A stretch of DNA of 64,000 nucleotides. Origin: Sphingomonas sp. UV9. GTDB taxonomy: Bacteria; Pseudomonadota; Alphaproteobacteria; Sphingomonadales; Sphingomonadaceae. The stretch is from assembly GCF_004101245.1 (NCBI RefSeq), contig NZ_SCIN01000004.1, positions 62,001 through 126,000 of the forward strand, written 5' to 3'. Position numbers and translations under genes: made by a program. Of this stretch, positions 1 through 10,032 are shown piece by piece. The stretch's first letter is position 1. The number at the start of each line of letters is the position of its first letter. Under the pieces are notes generated by a model. That model worked only from the letters and a program-made list of their open reading frames with translations. It was not told where the DNA came from and did not search any database.

Positions 1-2022
1 GCGCTGACCGAGGCGGAACGCGACATCGTCCCGACCGCCAGCACCGCGGTCGGCGCGAACGGCGCGATCGTCGATCCCACGCCGTTCCGCAGCCTTCAGG
101 CGGCGACCAGCACCTTCACCGCGAACAGCGTGTATGCCCGCAACATCTTCGGCAACATCGGCGCGACCATCAACGGCCGGCTGGAATCGACCGATAGCCG
201 CAGCCTCAACGGCCTGCCCGTCGCGCGGCTGACGCTGGCGGATGGCAGCGTCGTCAATCGCGCGCTCGACGACGACGGCTTCCTTCCGCTCGCGCAACGC
301 GTGTCGTCGATCGCGGCGCATCTCGGCACCACGCTGAACGGCGATATCGGCACGTGGCGCTGGAACGTCACCGGCAATTACGACCGCAGCGACACGCAGA
401 CCTTCACCGATACCGGCGTCGACGCGACCGCGTTCCAGACGCGACTGACCGCCGGCGATCCGACCGCCAGCCCCTTCAGCCGCCTCACCGCCAGCGACAT
501 CGGCGCCGCCCCCGGCAACCGCGCCTATGCCAGCCAGAGCACCGGCGGCGTCGATGCGGTGGCCAACGGCTCCCTGTTCAATCTTCCTGCAGGGGCGGTC
601 TCGACGACGCTCAAGCTCGGCGCGGAAACCGCCGATTTCAGCAGCCGTTCGTCGCGCACCAATGATCTGCTGGTCGGTCAGGTGACGCAGCGCGGCATGG
701 TGTCGCGCGATACCGTCAACGGCCAGGTCAATGTCGACGTGCCGATCGCCAGCCGGTCGAAGGACGTGCTGCCGTTCCTCGGCACGCTGTCGGCGAACTT
801 CAACCTCGCCGAGGATCATCTGTCGGATTTCGGTACGCTGACCACGCTCGGCTATGGTGCGAACTGGTCGCCGATCGACGGCGTGCGCGTGATCGCCTCG
901 GTAACCGACACCGACGAGGCGCCGACCGCGCAGCAACTCGGCAACCCGTCGATCACCACGCCCAACGTCCGCATCTTCGATTATGTGCGCGGCACGACCG
1001 CGACCGTCACGACGATCAGCGGCGGCAATGCCGGGCTCATCGCGGACAACAACCACGTCAAGAAGATCGGGCTGACGCTCAAGCCGTGGACCGCCAAGGA
1101 CCTGTCGATCACCGCGAACTATGTCGAGAGCCGCGTCGATAACCCGATCGCCGCCTTCCCGTCGGCGACGGCTGCGATCGAGGCGGCATTTCCAGACCGC
1201 TTCGTCCGCGACGGAGCGGGCAATCTGTTGCAGGTCGATCGCCGGCCGATCAATTTCGCCCGTAGCGAGCGCTCCGAACTGCGCTGGGGCATCAACTTCT
1301 CCGCACCGCTGAAATCGAAGATCCAGCGGGAACTGGAGGCGTATCGCGCAGGAACCGGCCCCAACCCGTTCGAGGGGATGCAGCGCCCCGGCGGGTTCCG
1401 TCGTCCCGGAGGCGCGAACGGCGACGGGCCGCGCGGCGCCGCCGGTGCTGGTCCGGGCGGCGGTCCAGACGGCGCTAGAGGCGGTGGCGGCCGTGGCGGC
1501 GGGCGCGGCTTCGGCGGTCGCGGGGGGCAGGCGGGTGGCCGCGTCCAGTTCGCGGTCTACCACACCTGGCATTTCACCGACCGCGTGCTCGTCGCGAACG
1601 GCGGTCCGAGCCTCAACCTGCTCGACGGCGACGCGATCGGCAGCAGCGGCGGCCAGTCGCGCCACGAACTCGAGGCGCAGGCGGGCTACACCAACAACGG
1701 CCTCGGCGCGCGCATCTCGGCCAACTACGCGACCGGAACCCGCGTCAACGGCGGCACCATCGCCGCGCCCCAGACGCTCAACTTCGGTGGCCTCGCGACC
1801 GCCAATCTCCGCCTGTTCGCCGATCTCGGCCAGCGCCTCGAATGGGTGAAGGCGCGCCCGTGGCTGCGCGGCATGCGCGTCAGCCTGTCGGTCGACAACG
1901 TCCTCAACACCCGCCAGCGCGTGACCGACGCGACCGGCGCGACGCCGAACAACTATCAGCCGGACTATCTCGATCCGCTGGGCCGCACGGTCAGGCTCAG
2001 CATCCGCAAGCTGTTCTTCTGA
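1..2022 (+). CDS. TonB-dependent receptor, C-terminal part (5' end outside window)
   Basis: The frame is open from the first base of the window, so only the last 673 residues are seen. Beta-barrel character is clear: alternating aromatic and polar strands and repeated asparagine-rich turns. The chain ends in a phenylalanine (RKLFF), the usual outer-membrane-protein terminus. A very glycine/arginine-rich segment lies at about 1370-1545, probably an extended loop between strands. Plug and signal peptide are upstream of the window. Family knowledge places such proteins in the outer membrane as TonB-driven importers; the substrate cannot be read from this part. An M16 peptidase follows on the same strand 178 bases later. 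Confidence 0.85.
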   Translation, partial: ALTEAERDIVPTASTAVGANGAIVDPTPFRSLQAATSTFTANSVYARNIFGNIGATINGRLESTDSRSLNGLPVARLTLADGSVVNRALDDDGFLPLAQRVSSIAAHLGTTLNGDIGTWRWNVTGNYDRSDTQTFTDTGVDATAFQTRLTAGDPTASPFSRLTASDIGAAPGNRAYASQSTGGVDAVANGSLFNLPAGAVSTTLKLGAETADFSSRSSRTNDLLVGQVTQRGMVSRDTVNGQVNVDVPIASRSKDVLPFLGTLSANFNLAEDHLSDFGTLTTLGYGANWSPIDGVRVIASVTDTDEAPTAQQLGNPSITTPNVRIFDYVRGTTATVTTISGGNAGLIADNNHVKKIGLTLKPWTAKDLSITANYVESRVDNPIAAFPSATAAIEAAFPDRFVRDGAGNLLQVDRRPINFARSERSELRWGINFSAPLKSKIQRELEAYRAGTGPNPFEGMQRPGGFRRPGGANGDGPRGAAGAGPGGGPDGARGGGGRGGGRGFGGRGGQAGGRVQFAVYHTWHFTDRVLVANGGPSLNLLDGDAIGSSGGQSRHELEAQAGYTNNGLGARISANYATGTRVNGGTIAAPQTLNFGGLATANLRLFADLGQRLEWVKARPWLRGMRVSLSVDNVLNTRQRVTDATGATPNNYQPDYLDPLGRTVRLSIRKLFF

Positions 2023-2200
2023 TATCGTCGGCGCGCCGGGTGGCGCGCTGGCGGTGTTCGGTTCGACGGTCGTCGGCGGAAACGGACTGCGCCGAAGGGG
2101 ATGTCGATCCTTCGGAAATCGACCCATCAATCCTGTTGCCCGCCGACGAAGCCCGCCTATGCTGCGACAACATCATTCGAATTCGGGGTATCGTTCGACC

Positions 2201-5035
2201 ATGACACGCAAACTGAGCGCGCTTGCCGGCGTCGCTGCAATCGCCCTCGTCTCGCCCGCCCTCGCGTTCGGCCAAACGCAGCGGCCGACGCCCGCAGCCA
2301 AGCCCGCGCCGGTCGCCGATTTGGTCAAGTCGGTCGATATCCCCTACCAGCAGTTCACGCTGAAAAACGGCCTGCGCGTCGTCGTGCATACCGATCGCAA
2401 GGCGCCCGTCGTGGCGGTGTCGGTCTGGTATAATGTCGGGTCGAAGTTCGAGCCCAAGGGCAAGACCGGCTTTGCGCATCTCTTCGAGCATCTGATGTTC
2501 AACGGCTCGGAGAACGCACCGGGCGATTTCTTCGAACCGCTGAAACAGGTCGGCGCGACCGACTTCAACGGCACCACCTATTTCGATCGCACCAATTATT
2601 TCGAGACGGTGCCGACCGCGGCGCTCGATCGCGCGCTGTTCCTCGAATCCGATCGGATGGGCTATCTCACCGGCGCGATCACGCAAGGGGTGCTCGACGA
2701 GCAGCGCGGCGTCGTCCAGAACGAGAAGCGTCAGGGTGACAACCAGCCCTACGGCCTGACCCAGTACAAGATCACCGAGGGACTGTTCCCCGCCAGCCAT
2801 CCCTACGGCCACACCACGATCGGCTCGATGGCGGATCTCGATGCGGCATCGCTGCAGACGGTGAAGGACTGGTTCAAGGATCATTACGGCCCGAACAACG
2901 CCGTGCTGGTGCTGGCCGGCGACGTCGATGCCACGACCGGCAAGGCGCTCGCGGAGAAGTATTTCGGCGGCATCCCGAAGGGCCCCGAGAGCATCGTCCC
3001 GCCCGCGCCGATCCCGACCTTGCCCCAGCCGGTCAGCGAGACGATCAAGGACCGGGTCGCGGCGGTGATGATCAGCCGTAACTGGGTCGTGCCCGGTCTG
3101 AACGACAAGGACGGTACCGCGCTCGACGTTGCGGCCGGCGTCCTCGGCGGGCTCGCCAGCAGCCGGTTCGACACTGCGCTGGTCAAGAAGGAGAAGCTGG
3201 TCACGCGGATTTCCGCCGAGAACAGCAGCTTCAGCCAGCTCGGCATGTTCGAGATCCAGGCGATCGTTCGCGAGGGCGTCGACCCGGCACTCGTATCCAA
3301 GCGGATCGACGAGATCCTCGCCGATTTCCTCAAGAACGGCCCGACCGCGGACGAGGTCAGCCGTGTCGCGACGACCACTGCCGCGCGTCGGATGGAGGGC
3401 CTGGAATCGGTCGGCGGCTTCGGCGGCAAGGCGGTCGCGCTGGCCGAGGGCGCGCTGTATTCGAACGATCCCGGCTTCTACAAGAAACAGCTCCTCCAAC
3501 TCGCGGCCGAGACCCCCGCGAGTGTCCGCGCGGCAGCCGCCAAGTGGCTGTCGCGTCCCGCCTATTCGCTGACCGTCGTGCCCGGTGCGCGCGATGCCTA
3601 TGCCAACGCGGTCGTGCCGCCCAAGGCCAATGTCGTGCCCGCGCCCGAAGCGCCGCCAAAGGGCACGCGCGGCCCCTTGCCCGCGGTCGGGACGGTGGCC
3701 GGGCTCAGCTTCCCGACGGTCGAGCGCACGCGTCTCGCGAACGGCATCGAGGTCGTCTACGCGCGGCGCGACGCGGTGCCGGTGACGCAGGCGGTGCTGA
3801 GCTTCGATGCCGGCGTCGCGGCGGATGTGGCCGGAAAGCTCGGTACGCAGAAGCTGACGCTATCGATGATGGACGAAGGCACCGCGACGCGCGATTCGCT
3901 CGCGCTGGCAGAAGCCAAGGAGCGGCTTGGTGCCGACATCGGCTCGGGCGCGACGAACGACCGGACCTTCCTGTCGCTGCAGGTGCCGAGCGCGAACCTG
4001 GCGCCCGCGGTCGATCTGTTCGCGGACATCGCCCAGAACCCGGCCTTCGCCGATGCCGAGGTCGCGCGCGTCAAGAACCAGCAGTTGGCGCAGATCGCGC
4101 AGGAACTGACCAGCCCGCAGGGGCTGGCGACGCGCGTTCTGCCCAAGCTGCTCGGGCCGACCTCGCCCTACGCCAAGGCGCAGGGTAGCGGCGATCCGAA
4201 GGCCGTCGCGGCGCTGGCCCGCGCCGATCTGATCGCGTTCCAGCAGGCGTGGCTGCGGCCGGACAAGGCGAAGATCTTCGTCGTCAGCGATCGTCCGCTC
4301 GCCGAGGTGAAGGCGGCGCTCGATGCGCGGTTCGGGACGTGGCGGCCGACAGGGGCGCCCGGCGTGAAGGCGTTTCCCGCGACCGTCGCGCCGTCCGCCC
4401 CGAAGATCGTGCTGATCGATCGGCCGGACAGCCCGCAGTCGCTGATCGTCGCGGGCGTACCGACCGGGCTCAAGGGCACGCAGGACCTGTTGCCGATCGC
4501 GACCGCGAACGATGCGCTCGGCGGCAGCTTCCTCGGTCGCGTCAATATGGACCTGCGCGAGACCAAGCATTGGTCGTACGGCGTGTCGGGGCGGTTCCAG
4601 CAAAACGAGCAGGCCGCGCCCTATGTCCTTTTTGCGCCGGTGCAGGCGGACCAGACCGGCCCGTCGATTGCCGCGTTGAGCAGCGATATCGGCGCGTTCC
4701 TCGGCAAGGAACCGATGACGCAGGTCGAGTTCGATCGTGCGATCAACGGTGCGATCCGCTCGCTGTCGGGCAATTTCGAGACGTCGGATGCGGTGCTGAG
4801 CGCGATGCAGCAGAACGACCTGCTCAAGCGCCCGGACGATTACTACGCGACGATCACGCAGCGCTATCAAGGGCTTAACCTGCCGCAACTCAACACCGCG
4901 ATCCAGCAGGCGCTCGATCCCAGAAAGACGATCTGGGTCGTGGTCGGCGATGCGAAGACGGTGCGGCCGCAGCTTGACAGCATCGGCCTGCCGGTCGAGG
5001 TCATCCCCGCGGCGTCGGTTGCCGGCGCCAATTAA
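2201..5035 (+). CDS. M16 family zinc metallopeptidase (pitrilysin type), exported
   Basis: The protein has 944 residues. The ATG at 2201 is chosen because it opens directly into a signal peptide (basic start, hydrophobic core, cleavage near ALAFG-Q); longer upstream frames add no sensible sequence. The N-terminal M16 domain carries the inverted zinc motif HLFEH (His93, Glu96, His97), with a downstream Glu175 in the VVQNEK context as third ligand. The second half is an M16 C-terminal-type domain without the motif, giving the usual two-lobed clamp that degrades peptides. The location is probably periplasmic. It follows the truncated TonB receptor, so peptide processing linked to import is possible but not shown. 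Confidence 0.9.
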   Translation: MTRKLSALAGVAAIALVSPALAFGQTQRPTPAAKPAPVADLVKSVDIPYQQFTLKNGLRVVVHTDRKAPVVAVSVWYNVGSKFEPKGKTGFAHLFEHLMFNGSENAPGDFFEPLKQVGATDFNGTTYFDRTNYFETVPTAALDRALFLESDRMGYLTGAITQGVLDEQRGVVQNEKRQGDNQPYGLTQYKITEGLFPASHPYGHTTIGSMADLDAASLQTVKDWFKDHYGPNNAVLVLAGDVDATTGKALAEKYFGGIPKGPESIVPPAPIPTLPQPVSETIKDRVAAVMISRNWVVPGLNDKDGTALDVAAGVLGGLASSRFDTALVKKEKLVTRISAENSSFSQLGMFEIQAIVREGVDPALVSKRIDEILADFLKNGPTADEVSRVATTTAARRMEGLESVGGFGGKAVALAEGALYSNDPGFYKKQLLQLAAETPASVRAAAAKWLSRPAYSLTVVPGARDAYANAVVPPKANVVPAPEAPPKGTRGPLPAVGTVAGLSFPTVERTRLANGIEVVYARRDAVPVTQAVLSFDAGVAADVAGKLGTQKLTLSMMDEGTATRDSLALAEAKERLGADIGSGATNDRTFLSLQVPSANLAPAVDLFADIAQNPAFADAEVARVKNQQLAQIAQELTSPQGLATRVLPKLLGPTSPYAKAQGSGDPKAVAALARADLIAFQQAWLRPDKAKIFVVSDRPLAEVKAALDARFGTWRPTGAPGVKAFPATVAPSAPKIVLIDRPDSPQSLIVAGVPTGLKGTQDLLPIATANDALGGSFLGRVNMDLRETKHWSYGVSGRFQQNEQAAPYVLFAPVQADQTGPSIAALSSDIGAFLGKEPMTQVEFDRAINGAIRSLSGNFETSDAVLSAMQQNDLLKRPDDYYATITQRYQGLNLPQLNTAIQQALDPRKTIWVVVGDAKTVRPQLDSIGLPVEVIPAASVAGAN

Positions 5036-5080
5036 TTGCAGAGCCCAGGCGTCCTGGGCGAAGATTCTGGAGAGAGAGCA

Positions 5081-5380
5081 ATGGCAAACGTCGATGGCAG
5101 CTGGGATTGCGTGGTCAAATCGCCGCTGGGCGATCAGAAGATGACGTTGACCGTCAACAGCGCGGGCAGCACCTTCACCGGTGCGGTATCGGGCGCGATG
5201 GGCGGCATGGACGTGACCGGTGACGTCGATGGCGACACGATCACCTGGAAGCAGAGCATGACCGTGCCGATGCCGATGACGCTCGACTGCAAGGCAACCG
5301 TCGAGGACGACGTCCTCAAGGGCAGCGTCGCGGCCGGCGCCTTCGGCAGCTTCCCGCTGACCGGCACGCGGACAGCCTGA
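5081..5380 (+). CDS. Small conserved-type hypothetical protein (99 aa, beta-rich)
   Basis: The ATG at 5081 follows a purine-rich Shine-Dalgarno stretch (ggagagagag). The 99-residue product has no signal peptide and no membrane segment. It is made of short alternating strands with regular Gly/Asp turns and two cysteines (WDC, LDC), suggesting a small beta-barrel or lipocalin-like fold. I do not recognise a characterised family. It is followed immediately by a rho-independent terminator, so it is the last gene of the M16 transcript or an independent unit. Confidence 0.7.
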   Translation: MANVDGSWDCVVKSPLGDQKMTLTVNSAGSTFTGAVSGAMGGMDVTGDVDGDTITWKQSMTVPMPMTLDCKATVEDDVLKGSVAAGAFGSFPLTGTRTA

Positions 5381-5402
5381 TCGACTAAGGTTACTACGAG
5401 AG

Positions 5403-5446
5403 GGGGCTCGTCTTTCCACCGGGGAAGGCGGGCCCTTTTCTTTTTC
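5403..5446 (+). terminator. Rho-independent terminator after the 99-aa gene
   Basis: GGGCTCGTCTTTCC and GGGAAGGCGGGCCC pair around a short loop with a few G-U pairs. The stem is followed directly by a T-rich run (ttttctttttc). It separates the M16/small-protein unit from the S15 hydrolase, whose Shine-Dalgarno begins just after. Confidence 0.85.
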
Positions 5447-5473
5447 AATCCGGGAGGGAAGGAAGAAGAAAAG

Positions 5474-7384
5474 ATGATGTCGATACCCCGTCTGCTCACC
5501 GCCTGCGCGTTCGCTGCGCTGGCTGCCCAGGCCCTGCCCGCGACCGCCCAGAACTACGACGAACGCCCCGCCAAGATGGCGCCGCGCGACGTCGGCTACG
5601 ACTATGTGCGCAAAGTCGTCGAGATCCCGATGCGCGACGGGGTGAAGCTGCACACCGTCATCATCGTGCCGAAGGGCGCGAAGGACGCCGGCATCCTGAT
5701 GACGCGCACGCCCTATGACGCGGACGGCCAGACCAAGGTCGACAGCGGCACCTATGCGGGCATCCTCGCGCACGGCGATGGCGCTGGCGACGTGATCGCG
5801 GCGGCGGGCTATATCCGCGTGATCCAGGACGTCCGCGGGATGGACGGGTCGGAGGGCATCTACATGATGAACCCGGCGCGCGCCGGCACGCCGCAGAACC
5901 CGACCAAGACCGACGATTCCACCGACACCTACGACACGATCGACTGGCTGGTGAAGCACGTCCCCGAATCCAACGGCCGCGTCGGGATCAGCGGGATCAG
6001 CTATGACGGCTTCCTGCCGCTGATGGCGCTGATCAACCCGCATCCGGCGCTCAAGGTCTCGGTGCCGATGAACCCGATGGTCGACGGCTGGCGCGGCGAC
6101 GACTGGTTCCACAACGGTGCCTTCCGCGAAGGCATGATGCCGTACATCCTAGGCCAGGAGGCGACCAAGGACGCCGGCACGCCGTGGATCACCGATACCG
6201 CCGACGATTACGACTATTACCTGAAAGGCGGCTCGGCCGGCGCGATCGGCAAGGCGCAGGGCCTCGAACAGCTCGGCTTCTGGCGCAAGATCACGCAGCA
6301 TCCGTCCTATGACGCGTTCTGGTCGAGCCAGGCGATGGACACGGTGCTCGCCGGCCAGCCCTTGAAGGTGCCGACGCTGATCGTCGGTGGTCTGTGGGAT
6401 CAGGAGGACATCTACGGCGCGCCTGCGGTCTACCGCGCGCTGGAGCCCAAGGATACCGCCAACGACATGGTCTATCTGTCAATGGGCCCCTGGTATCACG
6501 GGCAGGAGGTGCGCGACGGTAGCGCGCTCGGTGCGATCAAATGGGACGCCGACACCGCGAAGTGGTGGCGCTGGCACGTCCTCGCGCCGTTCCTCGCGCA
6601 TTATCTGAAGAGCGACCAGCCGGCGATGGACGTCGCGCCGGTGACGATGTTCCAGACCGGGCGCAACGAATGGCAAAAGCTGCAGAGCTGGCCGACCGCA
6701 CCGACGGCGGGCACACCGCTCTACCTCAAGCCCGGTGGCACGCTCGGCTTCACCGCGGCGGGCGGCGCAGCGACGACGGCGGACTATCTCTCCGACCCGG
6801 CGGCACCCGTCAGCTACCGCGTCCGGCCGACGCTGCCGACCTATGCGAGCGGATCGACCTGGAAACAGTGGCTGGTCGACGATCAGCGTGGCGTTTCGGG
6901 CCGCCCCGACGTGCTGACCTTCACCACCGACGCACTGACCGCGCCGACGACGATCGCGGGCGTTCCCGAGGTGAACCTGACCGCCTCGACCACCGGCACC
7001 GACAGCGACTGGGTGGTGAAGCTGATCGACGTGTATCCGGACGTCTATCCCGGTGAGAAGGCGATGGCCGGCTATCAATTGTCGGTGGCGATGGACATCT
7101 TTCGCGGGCGCTACCGCGAAAGCCTGAGCGTCGCCAAGCCGATCGCCGCTAACGTGCCGCTAAAATACAAGTTCGCGCTGCCGACCACCAATCACGTGTT
7201 CCTGCCGGGGCACAAGATCATGGTGCAGGTGCAGTCGAGCTGGTTCCCGCTGTACGATCGCAATCCGCAGACCTTCGTACCGAACATCTTCTTCGCGCAA
7301 CCCAAGGATTACGTGAAGGCGACGCAGAAGGTGACCGTGTCGGGTGCCGACGAAAGCTATATCAGCCTGCCGCTCGTCCGCTGA
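5474..7384 (+). CDS. S15/CocE-NonD family serine hydrolase (alpha-amino acid ester hydrolase-like)
   Basis: The product has 636 residues and an N-terminal signal peptide ending near ATAQ. A strong purine-rich ribosome site lies just upstream of the ATG. The alpha/beta-hydrolase catalytic set is complete: nucleophile Ser176 in GISYDG, Asp309 in GGLWDQED and His342 in PWYHGQE. The C-terminal third is the beta-sandwich typical of X-Pro dipeptidyl-peptidase/CocE proteins. Length and triad spacing fit secreted alpha-amino acid ester hydrolases and glutaryl-7-ACA acylase-like enzymes; the native substrate is unknown. It stands alone between a terminator and a palindrome. Confidence 0.88.
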   Translation: MMSIPRLLTACAFAALAAQALPATAQNYDERPAKMAPRDVGYDYVRKVVEIPMRDGVKLHTVIIVPKGAKDAGILMTRTPYDADGQTKVDSGTYAGILAHGDGAGDVIAAAGYIRVIQDVRGMDGSEGIYMMNPARAGTPQNPTKTDDSTDTYDTIDWLVKHVPESNGRVGISGISYDGFLPLMALINPHPALKVSVPMNPMVDGWRGDDWFHNGAFREGMMPYILGQEATKDAGTPWITDTADDYDYYLKGGSAGAIGKAQGLEQLGFWRKITQHPSYDAFWSSQAMDTVLAGQPLKVPTLIVGGLWDQEDIYGAPAVYRALEPKDTANDMVYLSMGPWYHGQEVRDGSALGAIKWDADTAKWWRWHVLAPFLAHYLKSDQPAMDVAPVTMFQTGRNEWQKLQSWPTAPTAGTPLYLKPGGTLGFTAAGGAATTADYLSDPAAPVSYRVRPTLPTYASGSTWKQWLVDDQRGVSGRPDVLTFTTDALTAPTTIAGVPEVNLTASTTGTDSDWVVKLIDVYPDVYPGEKAMAGYQLSVAMDIFRGRYRESLSVAKPIAANVPLKYKFALPTTNHVFLPGHKIMVQVQSSWFPLYDRNPQTFVPNIFFAQPKDYVKATQKVTVSGADESYISLPLVR

Positions 7385-7392
7385 AAGTCCTG

Positions 7393-7421
7393 CATCACCC
7401 CGGATGCGATCCGGGGTGATG
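7393..7421. repeat. Perfect 13-bp palindrome after the S15 gene
   Basis: CATCACCCCGGAT, a 3-base loop (gcg), then the exact reverse complement. It lies nine bases after the stop codon and could terminate transcription. It belongs to the same general class as the palindromes at 11174, 12794, 16421, 31953 and 63284. Confidence 0.8.
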
Positions 7422-7521
7422 TAAGGAAAGAACTTCACTGCGTATATTGGCGTTTGCTCGCGTAACTGGTTCTTAGGACACGGTGGATCATAGGTCGGCC
7501 GTACAACAGACCGGAACGCCA

Positions 7522-10032
7522 ATGACACACCTCCCCCTGATCGCGCCGAACCCGCCGCGGCTGAGCGAGCATCTCGACGCGCTGCGCCGGGTCGAGGCGT
7601 CGGGGGTGTTCAGCAACAACGGTCCGGAGGTTCGCGCGTTCGAGGCCGGCGTGACCGACACGCTGTTCGGTGGGCACGGTGCATGTCTGGCGGTCGGCAA
7701 CGCGACTCTAGGGCTGATGCTCGCGATCCGCCACGCGTCGGGAATGCGGACGGGCGGGCTGAACCCCAAGCAGGGCACGCTCGCGCTGATGCCCGCGCTC
7801 ACCTTCGCCGCGACCGCGCAGGCGGCGGCATGGGCGGGGCTGACCCCGCTGGTCTGCGATATCGATCCTGACGACTGGGGCGCCTGCGCGCTGGAGGAGG
7901 AGCGGTTGCTCCAGCGCCTCGGCGAGCGGATCGGCGTGGTCGTGCCCTATGCGACGTTCGGCAATGCGATCGATCTCGACCGCTACGTGCATTTCCAGCG
8001 GCGCTACGGGGTCGGCGTGGTCGTCGATGCGGCCTCGTCGCTCGGCACGCTCGACGATGCGGGGCTGGGCTTCGGTGCGCGCGCGCCGTTCGCGGTGGTG
8101 CATTCGATGCACGCGACCAAGACGTTCGCGGTCGGCGAGGGCGGGCTGATCCACAGCGGCGACGTCGACCTGATCACCACGCTGCGGTCGATGGGCAATT
8201 TCGGCTTCGAGGGCAGCCGCAGCGCCACGCTGCCCGGGATCAACGCCAAGCTGCCCGAGATCACCGCGATCATCGCGCAGGCCAAGCTCGCCGAGATCGA
8301 TGCGATCGCCGACCACCGCGCCGTACTCGACGATACCTACCGCGCGACGCTGCCCGATTTCCAGTTCCAGGCGGTGTCGGGCCGGCGCCGTGCGATGCAG
8401 TTCATGCCGGTGCTGCTCCCCGACCATATCGCACACCACCGCGATGCGATCGTCGAGGCGATCGAGGCGGACGGCATTGGCTGTGGCCGCTATTTCAGCC
8501 CTCACCTCGGCGAACAGCCCTGGTTCCAGGCGACCGCGATGATAGAGCCGACCCCGGTCGCCGACAAGATCGCCGGGCGGATGCTGTCGTTGCCGATCAC
8601 CGACGCGATGTCGGTCGACGACGCGCGACAGGCGGCGACCGCGCTGGCCTCGGCGTGCGCCGCGATCGTCCGCCCGCGCGATCGACGCGCGTCGGTGCGC
8701 GGCCCCGGTGGCGCCATCGCCTCGGTCATCGTGATCGGCGGCGGTCCCGCGGGCACGGCGATGCTCACCTCGGCGACCAAGCGCGGTCTGCTCCCCGATC
8801 TCGCCGCATCGGGGCTGATGGTGATCGAGCGCGGCAACGCGATCGGTGGCGGGCGGCTCGGGCGCTACGCGATCACCTCCGACTCGACCGCGCAGACCTT
8901 TCTGACCGCGGTGCGCGACAATGTGCACCCCGAACTCGCGCGGCTGGTCGATCACCCCGCCGGGCGCGCGGTCGCGGCGCATGAGGGCGCGCTGGGCGTC
9001 CCGCTGACCGAAGTCGGGCCGCTGTTGCGTGCGACCGGCGACCGGCTGACCGATATCGTCCGCGGCAATGGCGGCGTCGTGCTGACCGGGCACGAGGCGC
9101 TGGGGGCGAAGCGTGCCGGCGACGGCTTGTGGAGCGTGCAGATCCGCCGGCTGTCGGACGGGCATGTCTTCGACCAGCTCGCGCGCAACGTGGTGGTCGC
9201 GACCGGCGGGCACCAGCCGCTCGACCGGCTCGCGACGCAGCGCGTTGCCGGCGGCCGTCTGATCGACCTCGCGAGCGGACGCCTGCTCCAGTCGGACGAC
9301 GTGCTGACGGTCGGCGGGTTCAAGAAGGTCGCCGATATCCTGTCCGGCAAGCGCAACCCGAAGATCGCGGTGATCGGCGGGTCGACCAGCGCGCTGACGA
9401 CGATCGCGCTGCTGTTGAAAAGCCAGCCGGCGCTGCCGCTCGGGGCAGGGGCCGTCACACTGCTGCACCGCCGGCCGCTGCGCCCCTTCTATCATTCGGT
9501 CGAGGCGGCGCAGGCCGAGGGCTTCACCGATTTCGGCCCCGACGACATCTGCCCGGTGTCGGGGTTCGTCTACCGCCTCGCCGGCTTCCGTTTGGAAGCG
9601 CGCGATCTGGTGCTGCGGATGCTCGGCATCGACGGTCGCGCGCCCGATCCGCGGGTGACGCTGCACCGTATTTCCGTCGACGACGACCCAAGCGCACGGG
9701 CGGCGATCGAGGAGGCGGACCTGGTCGTTGCCGCGCTCGGCTACCGGCCGATCGGCATGCCGATCGCCGATCGCGATGGCGCACAGATACCGCTAGCGGC
9801 GCATGACGGTCAGCCGATGGTCGATCGTCATTGCCGGATCGTCGATGCCGATGGCGCGCCGATCCCCGGACTCTATGGGTTGGGACTGGCCGCGGGTTTC
9901 GTACCCTGGGGTGCGCTTGGCGGCGAAAGCAGTTTTACGGGGCAGGCCAATGGCTTGTGGCTGTGGCAGAACGATGTGGGGCTGATGATCATCGGTCAGG
10001 TGATGGCGTCGAAGGCGCTGGCGGCCGCGTGA
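7522..10032 (+). CDS. DegT/DnrJ/EryC1-type aminotransferase fused to FAD/NAD(P)-binding oxidoreductase
   Basis: This is an 836-residue two-module protein from the ATG at 7522 (MTHLPLIAPNPP), the first start in line with the family N terminus. Residues about 1-390 are a fold-type I PLP enzyme of the sugar aminotransferase family; the Schiff-base Lys200 is present in MHATKTFAVGEGG, and VVDAASSLGTLD provides the cofactor aspartate. After a short linker, residues about 400-830 form an oxidoreductase with two dinucleotide sites: GGGPAG at about 406 and GGSTSA at about 614. The layout resembles flavin N-monooxygenases, though the exact family is uncertain. The stop overlaps the GTG of the next glycosyltransferase by four bases, so the two are translationally coupled. 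A role in making and transferring a modified amino sugar is inferred. Confidence 0.85.
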   Translation: MTHLPLIAPNPPRLSEHLDALRRVEASGVFSNNGPEVRAFEAGVTDTLFGGHGACLAVGNATLGLMLAIRHASGMRTGGLNPKQGTLALMPALTFAATAQAAAWAGLTPLVCDIDPDDWGACALEEERLLQRLGERIGVVVPYATFGNAIDLDRYVHFQRRYGVGVVVDAASSLGTLDDAGLGFGARAPFAVVHSMHATKTFAVGEGGLIHSGDVDLITTLRSMGNFGFEGSRSATLPGINAKLPEITAIIAQAKLAEIDAIADHRAVLDDTYRATLPDFQFQAVSGRRRAMQFMPVLLPDHIAHHRDAIVEAIEADGIGCGRYFSPHLGEQPWFQATAMIEPTPVADKIAGRMLSLPITDAMSVDDARQAATALASACAAIVRPRDRRASVRGPGGAIASVIVIGGGPAGTAMLTSATKRGLLPDLAASGLMVIERGNAIGGGRLGRYAITSDSTAQTFLTAVRDNVHPELARLVDHPAGRAVAAHEGALGVPLTEVGPLLRATGDRLTDIVRGNGGVVLTGHEALGAKRAGDGLWSVQIRRLSDGHVFDQLARNVVVATGGHQPLDRLATQRVAGGRLIDLASGRLLQSDDVLTVGGFKKVADILSGKRNPKIAVIGGSTSALTTIALLLKSQPALPLGAGAVTLLHRRPLRPFYHSVEAAQAEGFTDFGPDDICPVSGFVYRLAGFRLEARDLVLRMLGIDGRAPDPRVTLHRISVDDDPSARAAIEEADLVVAALGYRPIGMPIADRDGAQIPLAAHDGQPMVDRHCRIVDADGAPIPGLYGLGLAAGFVPWGALGGESSFTGQANGLWLWQNDVGLMIIGQVMASKALAAA

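Noticed and set aside
3860..6112. Long open frame on the minus strand opposite the M16, 99-aa and S15 genes
   Set aside because: It spans three convincing plus-strand genes and a terminator, is Arg/Asp/His-rich without motifs, and is a GC-rich codon shadow.
9831..10028. Longer N terminus for the GT2 glycosyltransferase
   Set aside because: Reads through the end of the oxidoreductase gene in another frame; the family strand VSVVMAAYNG starts right after GTG 10029.
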